DNA from: Desulfuromonadaceae bacterium
GTDB lineage: Bacteria; Desulfobacterota; Desulfuromonadia; Geobacterales; Pseudopelobacteraceae
Length of the DNA stretch: 64,000 bases
Reading direction: 5' to 3'
Assembly (NCBI GenBank): GCA_028687585.1
Contig: JAQTZV010000011.1
Location: 88,960-152,959 of the forward strand
Position numbers and translations under genes: made by a program. The notes under the pieces are model-generated. The model worked only from the letters and a program-made list of their open reading frames with translations, searched no databases and was not told the DNA's origin. Each line of letters opens with the position of its first letter. The first letter of the stretch is position 1. Positions 34,455 through 42,732 of this stretch are shown one piece after another.

Positions 34455-34524
34455 CCAACTCCTCATACTCATAGCACACCGCTTTTTCAACATATTTCAG
34501 TTAGACAGGAAGTTCATAAACTTG

Positions 34525-35133
34525 TTACTCGGTAGTGATGGCAGATATAATACGACTACCTGCAATGCCTAACCCTCCAAGCACCTTCTCAATTTCATCC
34601 TTTCGTTTTAGAGAGGTTATCACAAATGGTGCACGGATCTCTTGCACCCCATCGGCTAAAGATACAACCGTTAACCCAAAAAAAATATCCCCCTGACGAC
34701 CATCATCCATGACCGCCACCAGCTTCAGACCGGTTTCCTGCAACGACAGATACGCCACCTCTGCAACTTCGTCCACACCGCAAAAAACAACCTCCCGTAC
34801 ACCGGCAGCTTCAAGACTGCGGAACAGATCCAGATAATCCTTCCGCGCTACCGTGTACAGACTGGTAAAATAGCTGAGGTGTTGGTAGGCGAGACGGCTT
34901 TTTTCTGCAATACCTTGCGGGGTAAGAAGATACGCATAGCGGTTGCTGGGGAAGTTTTTAACGCGTACAAACCCTTTTGAAACCAGGTTTTTCAGATAGG
35001 AGTTGACTAGACCTACGGCAATGCCGAGGCGGCGGGAAAGCTCGCGCTGCGAAAGCGGCTCTTCACCGCTGATTTCAGTGAGGAGCTGGAGCGAGCGGGA
35101 TGAGTCGAGAGGTTTTTTGGCTGTCACGTTCAT
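34525..35133 (-). CDS. Winged-helix regulator with C-terminal Rossmann-like domain
   Basis: A 202-residue protein from ATG 35131-35133. Residues about 12-80 form a winged helix: LLTEISGEEPLSQRELSRRL, GLVNSYLKNLVSKGFVRV and YLLTPQGIAEKSRL, of the MarR/EPS-associated type. Residues about 105-200 look like a nucleotide- or ligand-binding alpha/beta domain (REVVFCGVDEVAEVAYLSL, LVAVMDDGRQGDIFFG, APFVITSL). It probably controls the flippase/GT block downstream in response to a sugar nucleotide or similar ligand; this is inference. A 29-bp palindrome lies 36 bp upstream of its start. Confidence 0.82.
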   Translation of the reverse strand: MNVTAKKPLDSSRSLQLLTEISGEEPLSQRELSRRLGIAVGLVNSYLKNLVSKGFVRVKNFPSNRYAYLLTPQGIAEKSRLAYQHLSYFTSLYTVARKDYLDLFRSLEAAGVREVVFCGVDEVAEVAYLSLQETGLKLVAVMDDGRQGDIFFGLTVVSLADGVQEIRAPFVITSLKRKDEIEKVLGGLGIAGSRIISAITTE

Positions 35134-35169
35134 GGTTTGAACAATATAGAAAAAATATCGAGAGCACAA

Positions 35170-35198
35170 GATGTTTGTTCATATTATGAACAAACATC
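35170..35198. promoter_or_regulatory. 29-bp perfect palindrome, probable operator
   Basis: The arms GATGTTTGTTCATA (35170-35183) and TATGAACAAACATC (35185-35198) are perfect reverse complements around one central T. The site lies between the GDP-fucose synthase stop (35200) and the regulator start (35133), where an autoregulatory operator would be expected. A terminator role is less likely: the stem is AT-rich and the nearest T-run starts over 10 nt beyond it. Confidence 0.7.
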
Positions 35199-35199
35199 A

Positions 35200-36177
35200 T
35201 TAATGGGCAGATGCTTTCAGAAAGTCTTCCAAAAACCACCGGTACGCCCCTGCAATACCATCGCGCAATGCAACAGTATGACGCCATCCCAATGCATGGA
35301 TACGCGAAGAATCCGCCAGCTTGCGCGGTGTTCCGTCCGGCTTGCTTGTATCAAAAACCAGAGAACCGCTAAAGCCGACCACATCCTGTACCAGCAACGC
35401 CAGATCATGAATGCTGATCTCCTGTCCCGAACCGACATTAATCAGCGCCGGTGCGTCGGGATCGTGCAGCAGTGCATCGTAGCTGCTTTCATCGAGATTC
35501 ATCAGAAACAGGCAGGCAGCGGCAAGATCATCAACCTGAAGAAATTCACGCAGCGGCGTACCGGTTCCCCAGATTGTTACAGAAGCGTCGCCACGCTGCT
35601 TTGCTTCATGAAACTTGCGGATCATGGCAGGGAGAACGTGTGATTTTTCAAGATCAAAATTATCGTTGGGACCATACAGGTTATTCGGCATGGCAGACAG
35701 ATATTTAGTACCGTACTGTTGATTGTAGGAACGGCAGTGGTATATCCCGGCAATTTTCGCGATGGCATAGGCGTCATTGGTCGGTTCGAGCAAACCGGTA
35801 AGCAGGTGTTCCTCTTTCATCGGCTGGGGAGCAAATTTGGGGTAAATACAGGTGCTGCCGAGAAACAGCAGCCTTGTGACACCATGTACCCACGAACTGT
35901 GAATGATGTTGTTCTGAATCATCAGATTGTCGTGAATAAATTCGCCTTTATAGCTGCTGTTGGCAATGATGCCCCCTACCCGCGCGGCGGCAAGAAAAAC
36001 GTATTCCGGCTGCTGCTCACGAAAAAAAGCATCTACCGCCTGTTGATTGCAGAGATCCAGTTCGACGCGCGACCTGACGAGCAGGTTGGTATATCCCTGG
36101 GCCTGAAGCGCTCTCACGATGGCCGAGCCAACCATGCCTCGATGGCCGGCAACAAAAATTTTCGCAGTACTTTTCAT
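35200..36177 (-). CDS. fcl: GDP-L-fucose synthase
   Basis: A 325-residue SDR enzyme: NAD(P)-binding IFVAGHRGMVGSAIVRAL (about 6-23), ELDLCNQQAVDAFF, AARVGGI, the active-site serine region FLGSTCIYPK, and the YxxxK motif in NDAYAIAKIAG. It converts GDP-4-keto-6-deoxy-D-mannose to GDP-L-fucose by epimerisation and reduction. ATG 36177 aligns with known enzymes; an ATG at 36195 would add six residues inside the previous gene. The partner gmd is not seen here. The GT11 gene downstream would use the product. Confidence 0.95.
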   Translation of the reverse strand: MKSTAKIFVAGHRGMVGSAIVRALQAQGYTNLLVRSRVELDLCNQQAVDAFFREQQPEYVFLAAARVGGIIANSSYKGEFIHDNLMIQNNIIHSSWVHGVTRLLFLGSTCIYPKFAPQPMKEEHLLTGLLEPTNDAYAIAKIAGIYHCRSYNQQYGTKYLSAMPNNLYGPNDNFDLEKSHVLPAMIRKFHEAKQRGDASVTIWGTGTPLREFLQVDDLAAACLFLMNLDESSYDALLHDPDAPALINVGSGQEISIHDLALLVQDVVGFSGSLVFDTSKPDGTPRKLADSSRIHALGWRHTVALRDGIAGAYRWFLEDFLKASAH

Positions 36178-36181
36178 CGAA

Positions 36182-36580
36182 TCAGTTTTCTCCATTTCCA
36201 GCGGCCTGTAACTGGCATGAGCAACTTCCAGCTATACACTCCTGTGCAGCCGGGCTGTAGCGGATAACGGTCACCTTCTCCAGCGTAATCATGCCGCCAC
36301 CCATCATTGCATCAATTCTCGGCATAATGGCATTGATCTTTTCCTGACAGTCAACGACTTCAACTACAAGCGGCAGCTTGGCAGAAAGATCCAGCAACTT
36401 CTGGGTGTGATAGACGCGGTTGGCGCCAAACCCGCAAACGCCACGCAGCACCGTCGCACCGGCAAACCCCTCAAGCCGCAGCAATTCCATCAGGGCTTCA
36501 TAGAGCGGTTTATGCTCGAAGCGGTCTCCCTCGCCGATAAATATTCTCATCAGCAGTTGTTCACCGGTCAATTTTGTCAT
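36182..36580 (-). CDS. DUF190 family protein
   Basis: A 132-residue protein: GEQLLMRIFIGEGDRFEHKP, LYEALMELLRLEGFAGATV and GVCGFGANRVYHT match the DUF190 family, which is structurally related to PII signalling proteins and is often encoded beside CrcB. It may regulate the fluoride channel, but its function is not established. The C-terminus carries a short cysteine-containing tail (CIAGSCSCQ). It follows crcB by 10 nt. Confidence 0.9.
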   Translation of the reverse strand: MTKLTGEQLLMRIFIGEGDRFEHKPLYEALMELLRLEGFAGATVLRGVCGFGANRVYHTQKLLDLSAKLPLVVEVVDCQEKINAIMPRIDAMMGGGMITLEKVTVIRYSPAAQECIAGSCSCQLQAAGNGEN

Positions 36581-36590
36581 AACAGTATCC

Positions 36591-36968
36591 TTATGTCAGC
36601 GTTCGAATCGTAACTATTCCAAGCCAGGTAAACAGGAGGCATACGGCAATACTTGCCATAATGTTGGCAAAGGCAACTAGAAACCGACCATCCTCAAGGA
36701 GCGAAAATGTTTCGTAACTAAACGTTGAGAATGTTGTCAAGCCGCCAAGAAAGCCTACAGTCAGACCCAACCGCACAGTATCGGGGATGAGTGTACTGCG
36801 CATACCGATTTCCATGATCAACCCGATAAGGTACGCGCCGATGATATTGACCACAAAAGTCCCATAGGGAAAAGCACGCCCCAACAGGCTGTAGACCCAT
36901 CCGGACAGATAAAAGCGGGTAAGGCCGCCCCCCGCACAGAACAGAGCTATTGTAACCGCTGTTTTCAT
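36591..36968 (-). CDS. crcB: CrcB/Fluc fluoride ion channel
   Basis: A 125-residue protein with four membrane segments, the standard Fluc length. Conserved features are GGGLTRFYLS (about 13-22), FPYGTFVVNIIGAYLIG with the pore asparagine, and GFLGGLTTFSTFSYE (about 73-87) with the phenylalanine/threonine ion-track residues. It exports fluoride as a dual-topology dimer. No fluoride riboswitch precedes it; the start is only 18 nt after nikR, so it is probably co-transcribed with nikR. Confidence 0.95.
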   Translation of the reverse strand: MKTAVTIALFCAGGGLTRFYLSGWVYSLLGRAFPYGTFVVNIIGAYLIGLIMEIGMRSTLIPDTVRLGLTVGFLGGLTTFSTFSYETFSLLEDGRFLVAFANIMASIAVCLLFTWLGIVTIRTLT

Positions 36969-36986
36969 GTAGAGGACTCCATACGG

Positions 36987-37403
36987 CTAAAGATCCTCGC
37001 CGGTGGTAGTCAGTACCAGCTTGCCGTGTTTGACACCTTTGACACTGATCAATTCATTGGCAATCTGTTTTACCACCAGAACCGTGCCACGAATAACCAA
37101 CACTTCCAGGCAGTTATGGGCATCAAGATGAACATGCAGCGCGGAAATTATCTGATCATGATGGGCATGCTGATGATCGGTCAATTTATCGGCAAGATCA
37201 CGCACATGATGGTTATAGACGAGCGTCACCGTGCCGACCGCCTCTTGATCCTCAGCTCCGCAGCGTTCCTCAACGAGCGACGCCCGGATCAGGTCACGGA
37301 TGGCTTCGGAACGATTCATATAACTCTTTTGTTCTATCAGTTGATCAAAATTCTGCAGAAGTTTTTCATCCAGTGAAATACCAAATCGTACTGTTTGTCC
37401 CAC
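36987..37403 (-). CDS. nikR: Nickel-responsive regulator NikR
   Basis: A 138-residue ribbon-helix-helix/ACT-type regulator. The DNA-binding part is [19 protein letters not shown] with [11 protein letters not shown], and the nickel ligands are conserved: His79, His90, His92 and Cys98 ([10 protein letters not shown]). NikR with nickel represses nickel-uptake genes. It diverges from cbiQ-cbiO, its likely target, across a 140-bp intergenic region. A second, His-rich stretch (DHQHAHHD) surrounds the first ligand. Confidence 0.96.
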   Translation of the reverse strand: MGQTVRFGISLDEKLLQNFDQLIEQKSYMNRSEAIRDLIRASLVEERCGAEDQEAVGTVTLVYNHHVRDLADKLTDHQHAHHDQIISALHVHLDAHNCLEVLVIRGTVLVVKQIANELISVKGVKHGKLVLTTTGEDL

Positions 37404-37460
37404 GCTATACCCTCCGTAAACCGTTCATATCGCCCGTATCGTAGCCAATTTAATCTCAAA

Positions 37461-37521
37461 TGTCACGATTATGGTATATACAGCTTTTTCGTGTAATTAT
37501 TTATATAAGTGTGTTACGATT
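37461..37521. promoter_or_regulatory. Candidate NikR operator region
   Basis: Three related octamers lie in the nikR-cbiQ intergenic region: TGTCACGA (37461-37468), TTACACGA on the minus strand (37489-37496) and TGTTACGA (37512-37519). The last includes GTGTTAC, which recalls the half-site reported for deltaproteobacterial NikR. Only one exact half-site is present, so this is a candidate and not a clear match. Confidence 0.35.
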
Positions 37522-37543
37522 TCTTTATCGTGGAAGGAGAAAT

Positions 37544-38359
37544 ATGATGATGTCTATCAATGCCGCAGTCATAGATTTAAAACGCCTTGAACTGCTTGCT
37601 GACGGCAATACGCCAACCCACGCTCTCGATGCACGTGCCAAGGTGCTGGTAACATTCGTATTCATAGTTTGCGTTGTTTCATGCAGCAGATATGAACTTA
37701 CCCGTCTGATACCGTTCTTTATCTTCCCGACAGTTCTTATTGCGCTCGCAAACCTGCCCGCGCTCTTTGTTGCCCGTAAAATTGCGCTTATCAGCCCATT
37801 TGTGTTGATGGTTGGACTTTTCAATCCTGTTTTTGACCACACCGATCTGTATCAAATTGGTCACATCACCATCACTGGTGGCTGGATATCACTTATCTCA
37901 CTTTTCATCCGTTCACTACTCACTGTCGGGGCGGCGTTCATCCTGATTGGAACAACCGGATTTGCCGCCGTCTGTCAGGCTCTCGAACGCTTGGGAATCC
38001 CGAGAATTTTTACGGTACAACTGCTGTTCCTGCATCGCTATATATTTGTACTCGCAGATGAAACCAGCAGGGCGTCGCGTGCTCGCGAGCTACGTTCGTG
38101 CGGCAAAAAGGGTTTTGGTGTTGTCAGTTTCAGTTCACTTGTGGGGCACCTGCTACTCCGCACCTGGCACCAGGCGGCACGGATTCATACCGCAATGCTG
38201 GCACGCGGTTTCGTCGGTCAGTTTCATGCACGTCGTCAATCCCGTTTCGGGGTGGTCGAACTCTGCTACCTGCTCAGCTGGTCATCACTCTTTATTGCGC
38301 TGCGTTTGTTTGATATTACAGGAACTATCGGAAAAGTGGTCACTGGAATAATCCCATGA
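37544..38359 (+). CDS. cbiQ: ECF-type nickel/cobalt transporter transmembrane protein CbiQ
   Basis: A 271-residue membrane protein from ATG 37544, preceded by GGAAGGAGA; the frame extends upstream but that part is the promoter region. Features: DARAKVLVTFVFIVCVVS near residue 30, several membrane helices, and the coupling-helix motif ASRARELRSCGKKG (about 184-197), with ARGF near the end, that contacts the ATPase. It is the T component of a group I ECF transporter. The adjacent nikR suggests nickel as substrate. No substrate-binding CbiM/NikM or CbiN gene is present beside it. Confidence 0.9.
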   Translation: MMMSINAAVIDLKRLELLADGNTPTHALDARAKVLVTFVFIVCVVSCSRYELTRLIPFFIFPTVLIALANLPALFVARKIALISPFVLMVGLFNPVFDHTDLYQIGHITITGGWISLISLFIRSLLTVGAAFILIGTTGFAAVCQALERLGIPRIFTVQLLFLHRYIFVLADETSRASRARELRSCGKKGFGVVSFSSLVGHLLLRTWHQAARIHTAMLARGFVGQFHARRQSRFGVVELCYLLSWSSLFIALRLFDITGTIGKVVTGIIP

Positions 38360-39126
38360 GTCATCACATAGTTGAAGTAACACATCTTCAGCACATATAC
38401 CCTGACGGAACTATTGCCATCAAGGATGTTTCCTTTTGTATCACCCATGGTGAATCAGTTGCGATCATCGGCGCCAACGGCGCCGGCAAATCAACACTTC
38501 TGCAACACCTGAACGGCTGCCTCGAAGCAACCTCCGGGCAGATCAGGATCGGTGATACGCCACTGTCAAAAAGGACCCTGCCCGATATCCGCCGTACTGT
38601 CGGCATGGTTTTTCAAAATCCTGATGACCAGCTCTTCATGCCGACAGTTTTTGACGATGTCGCTTTTGGCCCATTAAATCTTGGTCTGGAAGGGATGCAT
38701 GTTGAAAAGAGAGTAACTGAGGCACTCACCCAGGTTGGCGCCGGACACCTGGCGACAAAACCGCCGTATCACCTTTCCGGCGGAGAAAAAAAGAGAGTCG
38801 CTATTGCCACCGTGCTGGCTATGACACCTGATATTTTGGTTCTTGATGAGCCGACCAGCGGACTTGATTCCTTTGCGCGGCGTCAGATCATGTCACTCTT
38901 AAAGGAATTTCACCACACGAAAATTTTTACTTCTCACGATCTCGACATGGTATTGGATATCTGCCAGAGAACTATTATTCTGCACGAAGGAGCGATAATG
39001 GCCGATGGGCCAACTGGTGAGATATTTCAGAATGACGATCTGCTCGCGACCTGCCATCTTGAAAAGCCGTTTGCCCTGCAGGGATGTCCCGGCCACAGCA
39101 GAGACACAGACGCAACAAAGCCCTGA
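38356..39126 (+). CDS. cbiO: ECF transporter ATP-binding protein CbiO
   Basis: A 256-residue ABC ATPase overlapping cbiQ by 4 nt: Walker A GANGAGKST (about 38-46), Q-loop VFQNPDDQLFMPTVFDDVAFG typical of CbiO/EcfA, signature LSGGEKKRVAIA and Walker B ILVLDEPTSGLD. It powers metal import through CbiQ. The C-terminus (CPGHSRDTD) is short and not distinctive. Transcription converges with the sigma-54 regulator gene; no clear terminator is seen in the 40-bp gap. Confidence 0.93.
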   Translation: MSHHIVEVTHLQHIYPDGTIAIKDVSFCITHGESVAIIGANGAGKSTLLQHLNGCLEATSGQIRIGDTPLSKRTLPDIRRTVGMVFQNPDDQLFMPTVFDDVAFGPLNLGLEGMHVEKRVTEALTQVGAGHLATKPPYHLSGGEKKRVAIATVLAMTPDILVLDEPTSGLDSFARRQIMSLLKEFHHTKIFTSHDLDMVLDICQRTIILHEGAIMADGPTGEIFQNDDLLATCHLEKPFALQGCPGHSRDTDATKP

Positions 39127-39166
39127 CAGTTGGACAGTATAGAGCTTTGTCACTATTAAATCCCAA

Positions 39167-40540
39167 TTATTTCAAATAACCAAACTTCTTCATCCGGTAA
39201 CGGAAGGCATCAATCCCCAGACTCAGTTTTTTAGCAGCCTTTGACTGATTCCACTCTGACACTTCAAGTGCCTGCCTGATAAGCTCTTTTTCAACCTCTT
39301 CAATATCGATACCTTCTGGAGGCAGGCGGAACGATGATGCCGGTGCTCCCGATGGCGCCGTAGTTTTTGCAACGATTTCCAACGGCAGGTTTTCTAACAG
39401 CAGCGTATCTTCATTTCCAAGTATTATTGCCCGTTCAATGACGTTTTTCAGCTCCCTGATATTGCCAGGCCAGCTATACTCCGTCAGCATACGTTCTGCC
39501 ATACCGGCAATACCCCGAACTTTCTTATTGAAGTCGCGATTATACAAACTGATAAAATGGGTTGCAAGCGGAATGATATCCTCTTTACGCTCGCGTAGTG
39601 ACGGAAGGAATATCGGAATCACCTGTAGCCGGTAATAAAGGTCATTACGGAATGTTTTTTCTTCTATTGATTTTTGAAGGTCTTTATTCGTCGCCGATAT
39701 AATTCTGACATCCACCGTAAAGACACGCCCGCCCCCTATTCTCCTGAACGAACGATCTTCAAGGAAACGCAGCAGTTTGGCCTGCATCCCCATTTCCATG
39801 TCCCCAATTTCATCCAAAAAGACTGTCCCGCCATCAGCTAATTCAAATAAGCCTTTTTTGTTGGCTTTCGCATCGGTGAAGGCACCCTTCTCATGGCCGA
39901 ACAACTCACTTTCTAGCAGAGTGGCCGGCACGGCAGCACAGTTAATTGCAATAAAAGGTTTTTCGGCGCGATTCGAGCTGTAATGTATCCATTTTGCAAC
40001 CAGCTCCTTGCCGGTACCTGATTCGCCCTGTACCAGAACCGTTGCAGCCTCACTACGGGCGACTTTTTCGAGTACCTCCATCAGTGACTTGACTTGCCGG
40101 CTCTCACCGATAATATTTGGCGGACCGTTTTTCTTTGTTTCTGTACGCAACCGCACAACTTCCTGTTTAAGATCTGAAGAATCCAGTGCCTTTCTGACAA
40201 CAATCGCCAGTTCTTCAAGATTGAACGGCTTGCTGACATAGTCATATGCTCCAAGTCGCATCGCTTTTACGGCGTTTTCAAGACCGCTATTAGCAGTAAC
40301 CATGATGACAATAATATCTTCGTCATGCTCTTTTATTTTTTCCAGCACATCAATGCCGCTAATGCCTGGCAGCTGTATATCGAGTAAAACCAGATCCGGC
40401 TGTTCCTCACGGACAAGACGCAAAGCGTCTTCACCAGTTCCTGCTGTGACAACATCGTATCCCTGTTTCTTAAGATTTTGCTCAAGTGACCAGCGGATGA
40501 GATGCTCGTCATCTACTACAAGTATTTTATTTTGTTTCAT
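39167..40540 (-). CDS. NtrC-family sigma-54-dependent response regulator
   Basis: A 457-residue protein: receiver domain (about 4-120; VDDEH, phospho-Asp54 in LVLLDIQLPG, SKPF), AAA+ domain (about 145-370) with GESGTGKE, GTVFLDEIGDM and the sigma-54 contact loop as GAFTDA instead of the usual GAFTGA, then a Fis-type helix-turn-helix (EWNQSKAAKKLSLGIDAFRYRMKK). It activates sigma-54 promoters after phosphorylation by the kinase encoded directly upstream, whose gene it overlaps by 4 nt. Its targets are not known. Confidence 0.94.
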   Translation of the reverse strand: MKQNKILVVDDEHLIRWSLEQNLKKQGYDVVTAGTGEDALRLVREEQPDLVLLDIQLPGISGIDVLEKIKEHDEDIIVIMVTANSGLENAVKAMRLGAYDYVSKPFNLEELAIVVRKALDSSDLKQEVVRLRTETKKNGPPNIIGESRQVKSLMEVLEKVARSEAATVLVQGESGTGKELVAKWIHYSSNRAEKPFIAINCAAVPATLLESELFGHEKGAFTDAKANKKGLFELADGGTVFLDEIGDMEMGMQAKLLRFLEDRSFRRIGGGRVFTVDVRIISATNKDLQKSIEEKTFRNDLYYRLQVIPIFLPSLRERKEDIIPLATHFISLYNRDFNKKVRGIAGMAERMLTEYSWPGNIRELKNVIERAIILGNEDTLLLENLPLEIVAKTTAPSGAPASSFRLPPEGIDIEEVEKELIRQALEVSEWNQSKAAKKLSLGIDAFRYRMKKFGYLK

Positions 40541-42030
40541 ACAGTGTCCTCACTTACGTTAGTAGATTCAGGGGGGCGGGCCGGCAGCTCAACGGTAAAC
40601 ACCGTACCGGTCAGATGACTGCTGCTTACATTGATATCGCCATTATGCAGCTTCACAAGCTTGCTGCAGATCGGCAATCCCAAACCGGTTCCCTGAGCCT
40701 TTGTGGTGTAGAATGGTGTAAATATTTTTTCAAGTATCTGCATAGGAATGCCGGCTCCGGTATCTGATATATCAACACGAACATATTGAATGTTGTCGCG
40801 GAGAACCAGCGATGAAGTGATCCCGAGAACACCGCCGTCCGGCATTGCTTGATACGCGTTTAGCAAAATATTCAGAAACACCTGCTGCATCTGTTTACCG
40901 TCGGCATAAACCGGAGGCAGATCGGATTGAAGCTCAATATGCCTTTCAATGTTGGCGCCACCACGATGCTGCGAAGCAAACTTAAGTGTGATTTTCAGAA
41001 TTGTGTTTATATCCACCCAGATAAGTTCGGGAAGCGACGGTTTCCCGAAAAAGAGCAGGTCGTTTACGGTCTTGTCAAGCCTCTTAACCTGATCAACAAC
41101 CTCACCCAGAATGGAACCCCGAGGGTCATCGGCAGACATGTCGTCTTTTATGATTGTTACTGCAGCCGATATTCCGGCAAGTGGATTTTTGATTTCATGG
41201 GCAATGCCGGCAGCCATCTCACCGATTGAGGCCAGACGGTCAGCTCTCTCCAACTGTTGAAAGTGCAACTGTTCAAGCTCTTTTTGAGCCAAATAAAGAC
41301 GATCAACCATTGAGTTGAAACTCTCTATCAAGTGGCCTATCTCGTCTTTTCCTTCATAGGTAATCCGGGCCGCAAAATCACCTTTTTCAACTTTCAGCAT
41401 TGTATCAACCAGGTTGTCAAGCGGGTTTTTGACGAAGCGCAGCAGAATAAAAGATATGGCAATTGACAAAAACAGTGTAATTGCAATTGACGAAATAACA
41501 AATATTCGCGAAGCAACAAGCATCTGCGCCTTTGTGCTGTCCAAAGAATAGTTAATATTAAGCACCCCGATCACTCGGGCTTTACTTCCATGGCAGGGAT
41601 GGCAGGTTGCCTCATTATAGATCGGCTTAACCATTGCCAGCACTTCACCACGAGAGGGAATGGTAAATATACTGTAATTTTTTGGATTCTGAAAAATTTT
41701 GTAATCATCAGCGCTGACAAAACTGCCAACTTCGCTCGGTATAGAGGATCGCAGTATAACCCCCTGCGGATGGAATATCCGCACTCCAACCAACTGATTA
41801 TGCTGCCCGACCATCGACAGAATTGAGCCGACATCCTGAACATTTCCGAGATGCATAGTGTTAAAAATACTACTTTCTACCGTATGCAGAAGTAACTCGG
41901 TACTCTCACGAGCGGTGTCAATCATCATGTTCTGCTGTCTCTTGATATTGAAAATAGTATAAATAAAAATACCCGCTACAAGCAGGGAAATAGTCGTTGC
42001 AATTACACGTGTCGTGAGGCTACGGAACAT
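40537..42030 (-). CDS. Sensor histidine kinase with periplasmic c-type haem motif
   Basis: A 497-residue protein: transmembrane helix at about 9-28, periplasmic domain 29-172, second helix about 173-198, HAMP (about 200-250), HisKA with phospho-His in AAGIAHEIKNPLAG (about 276) and HATPase with GTGLGLPICSKLV. The periplasmic domain carries CHPCH (Cys143, Cys146, His147), a covalent haem c attachment motif. Geobacter species have several sensors of this kind, thought to sense redox or gas ligands. It forms a pair with the NtrC-type regulator downstream. Confidence 0.93.
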   Translation of the reverse strand: MFRSLTTRVIATTISLLVAGIFIYTIFNIKRQQNMMIDTARESTELLLHTVESSIFNTMHLGNVQDVGSILSMVGQHNQLVGVRIFHPQGVILRSSIPSEVGSFVSADDYKIFQNPKNYSIFTIPSRGEVLAMVKPIYNEATCHPCHGSKARVIGVLNINYSLDSTKAQMLVASRIFVISSIAITLFLSIAISFILLRFVKNPLDNLVDTMLKVEKGDFAARITYEGKDEIGHLIESFNSMVDRLYLAQKELEQLHFQQLERADRLASIGEMAAGIAHEIKNPLAGISAAVTIIKDDMSADDPRGSILGEVVDQVKRLDKTVNDLLFFGKPSLPELIWVDINTILKITLKFASQHRGGANIERHIELQSDLPPVYADGKQMQQVFLNILLNAYQAMPDGGVLGITSSLVLRDNIQYVRVDISDTGAGIPMQILEKIFTPFYTTKAQGTGLGLPICSKLVKLHNGDINVSSSHLTGTVFTVELPARPPESTNVSEDTV

Positions 42031-42071
42031 ATATGGTACCCTTCGCGGTTGCAGGACAATGTTTGTGAGAG

Positions 42072-42593
42072 TTATTTATCACGAGAGCCAAAAACCGAGA
42101 GGATTGTTTCATCAAGATTATTTATTTTGTTTTTTGAATCAGGCGAGGCACTATCTTTTGCCAAAGGAGCCGGATCACTTTTCACAGACACTTGCGGTAA
42201 ATCAAACAGGAGTGAAACACTGCCTTTTGACGCAGAGTCGGGGGGAGAGGTCATAGAAAAAAGGTCAGCAACCGGATCTGCCTCCGGTGCCAAAGTAGGA
42301 ATTTCATAATTCTCAATCAACTGGGCACTAAATGAAAAAGCTTTTTCATCAAAATCACCTGCTTTCAGTCGGCGCATCATCTCTTTATGCTGCTCTTTCA
42401 TTAACTCTTCAACGACTACTTCCAAATTATCCATCTTCAAGATATCAGAATAACTGGTTTTTTTTGAGCTAACAATCACTCCTCCCCGATAGAGTAGCGT
42501 AATTATATGCGGATTGGCTACGCCACTGTCTTCCGTTTGGACGTGAAAAACCTCTCCTTTGTACATCAGATTGTGATTATAGCCGAGAACCAT
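42072..42593 (-). CDS. Conserved hypothetical protein, unknown function
   Basis: A 173-residue protein I cannot assign to a named family. It has an N-terminal beta-rich part (GYNHNLMYKGEVFHVQTED, ITLLYRGGVIVSSKK, YSDILK) and a helical middle (MKEQHKEMMRRLKAGDFDEKAF), then a Pro/Ser-rich low-complexity end. No signal peptide or membrane helix. It is 41 nt upstream of the haem kinase gene in the same direction and may be part of that operon. Proteins of this type appear in Geobacter genomes, as far as I recall, without known function. Confidence 0.7.
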   Translation of the reverse strand: MVLGYNHNLMYKGEVFHVQTEDSGVANPHIITLLYRGGVIVSSKKTSYSDILKMDNLEVVVEELMKEQHKEMMRRLKAGDFDEKAFSFSAQLIENYEIPTLAPEADPVADLFSMTSPPDSASKGSVSLLFDLPQVSVKSDPAPLAKDSASPDSKNKINNLDETILSVFGSRDK

Positions 42594-42732
42594 TGAAATA
42601 CCCTTTCACACAGAAACGTCTTTTGACGGTATCACAGAAGATGTAATGCTAGCAAATGGTTAACTGCATACAAAGCAATATTACCCCCCAACGGCAGACC
42701 ATATTCCCGGGTGGCTTCACAAAGGAGTTTCA

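Noticed and set aside
36969..36986. Fluoride riboswitch before crcB
   Set aside because: Only 18 nt separate nikR and crcB, too short for the aptamer, and no such motif is visible upstream of nikR.
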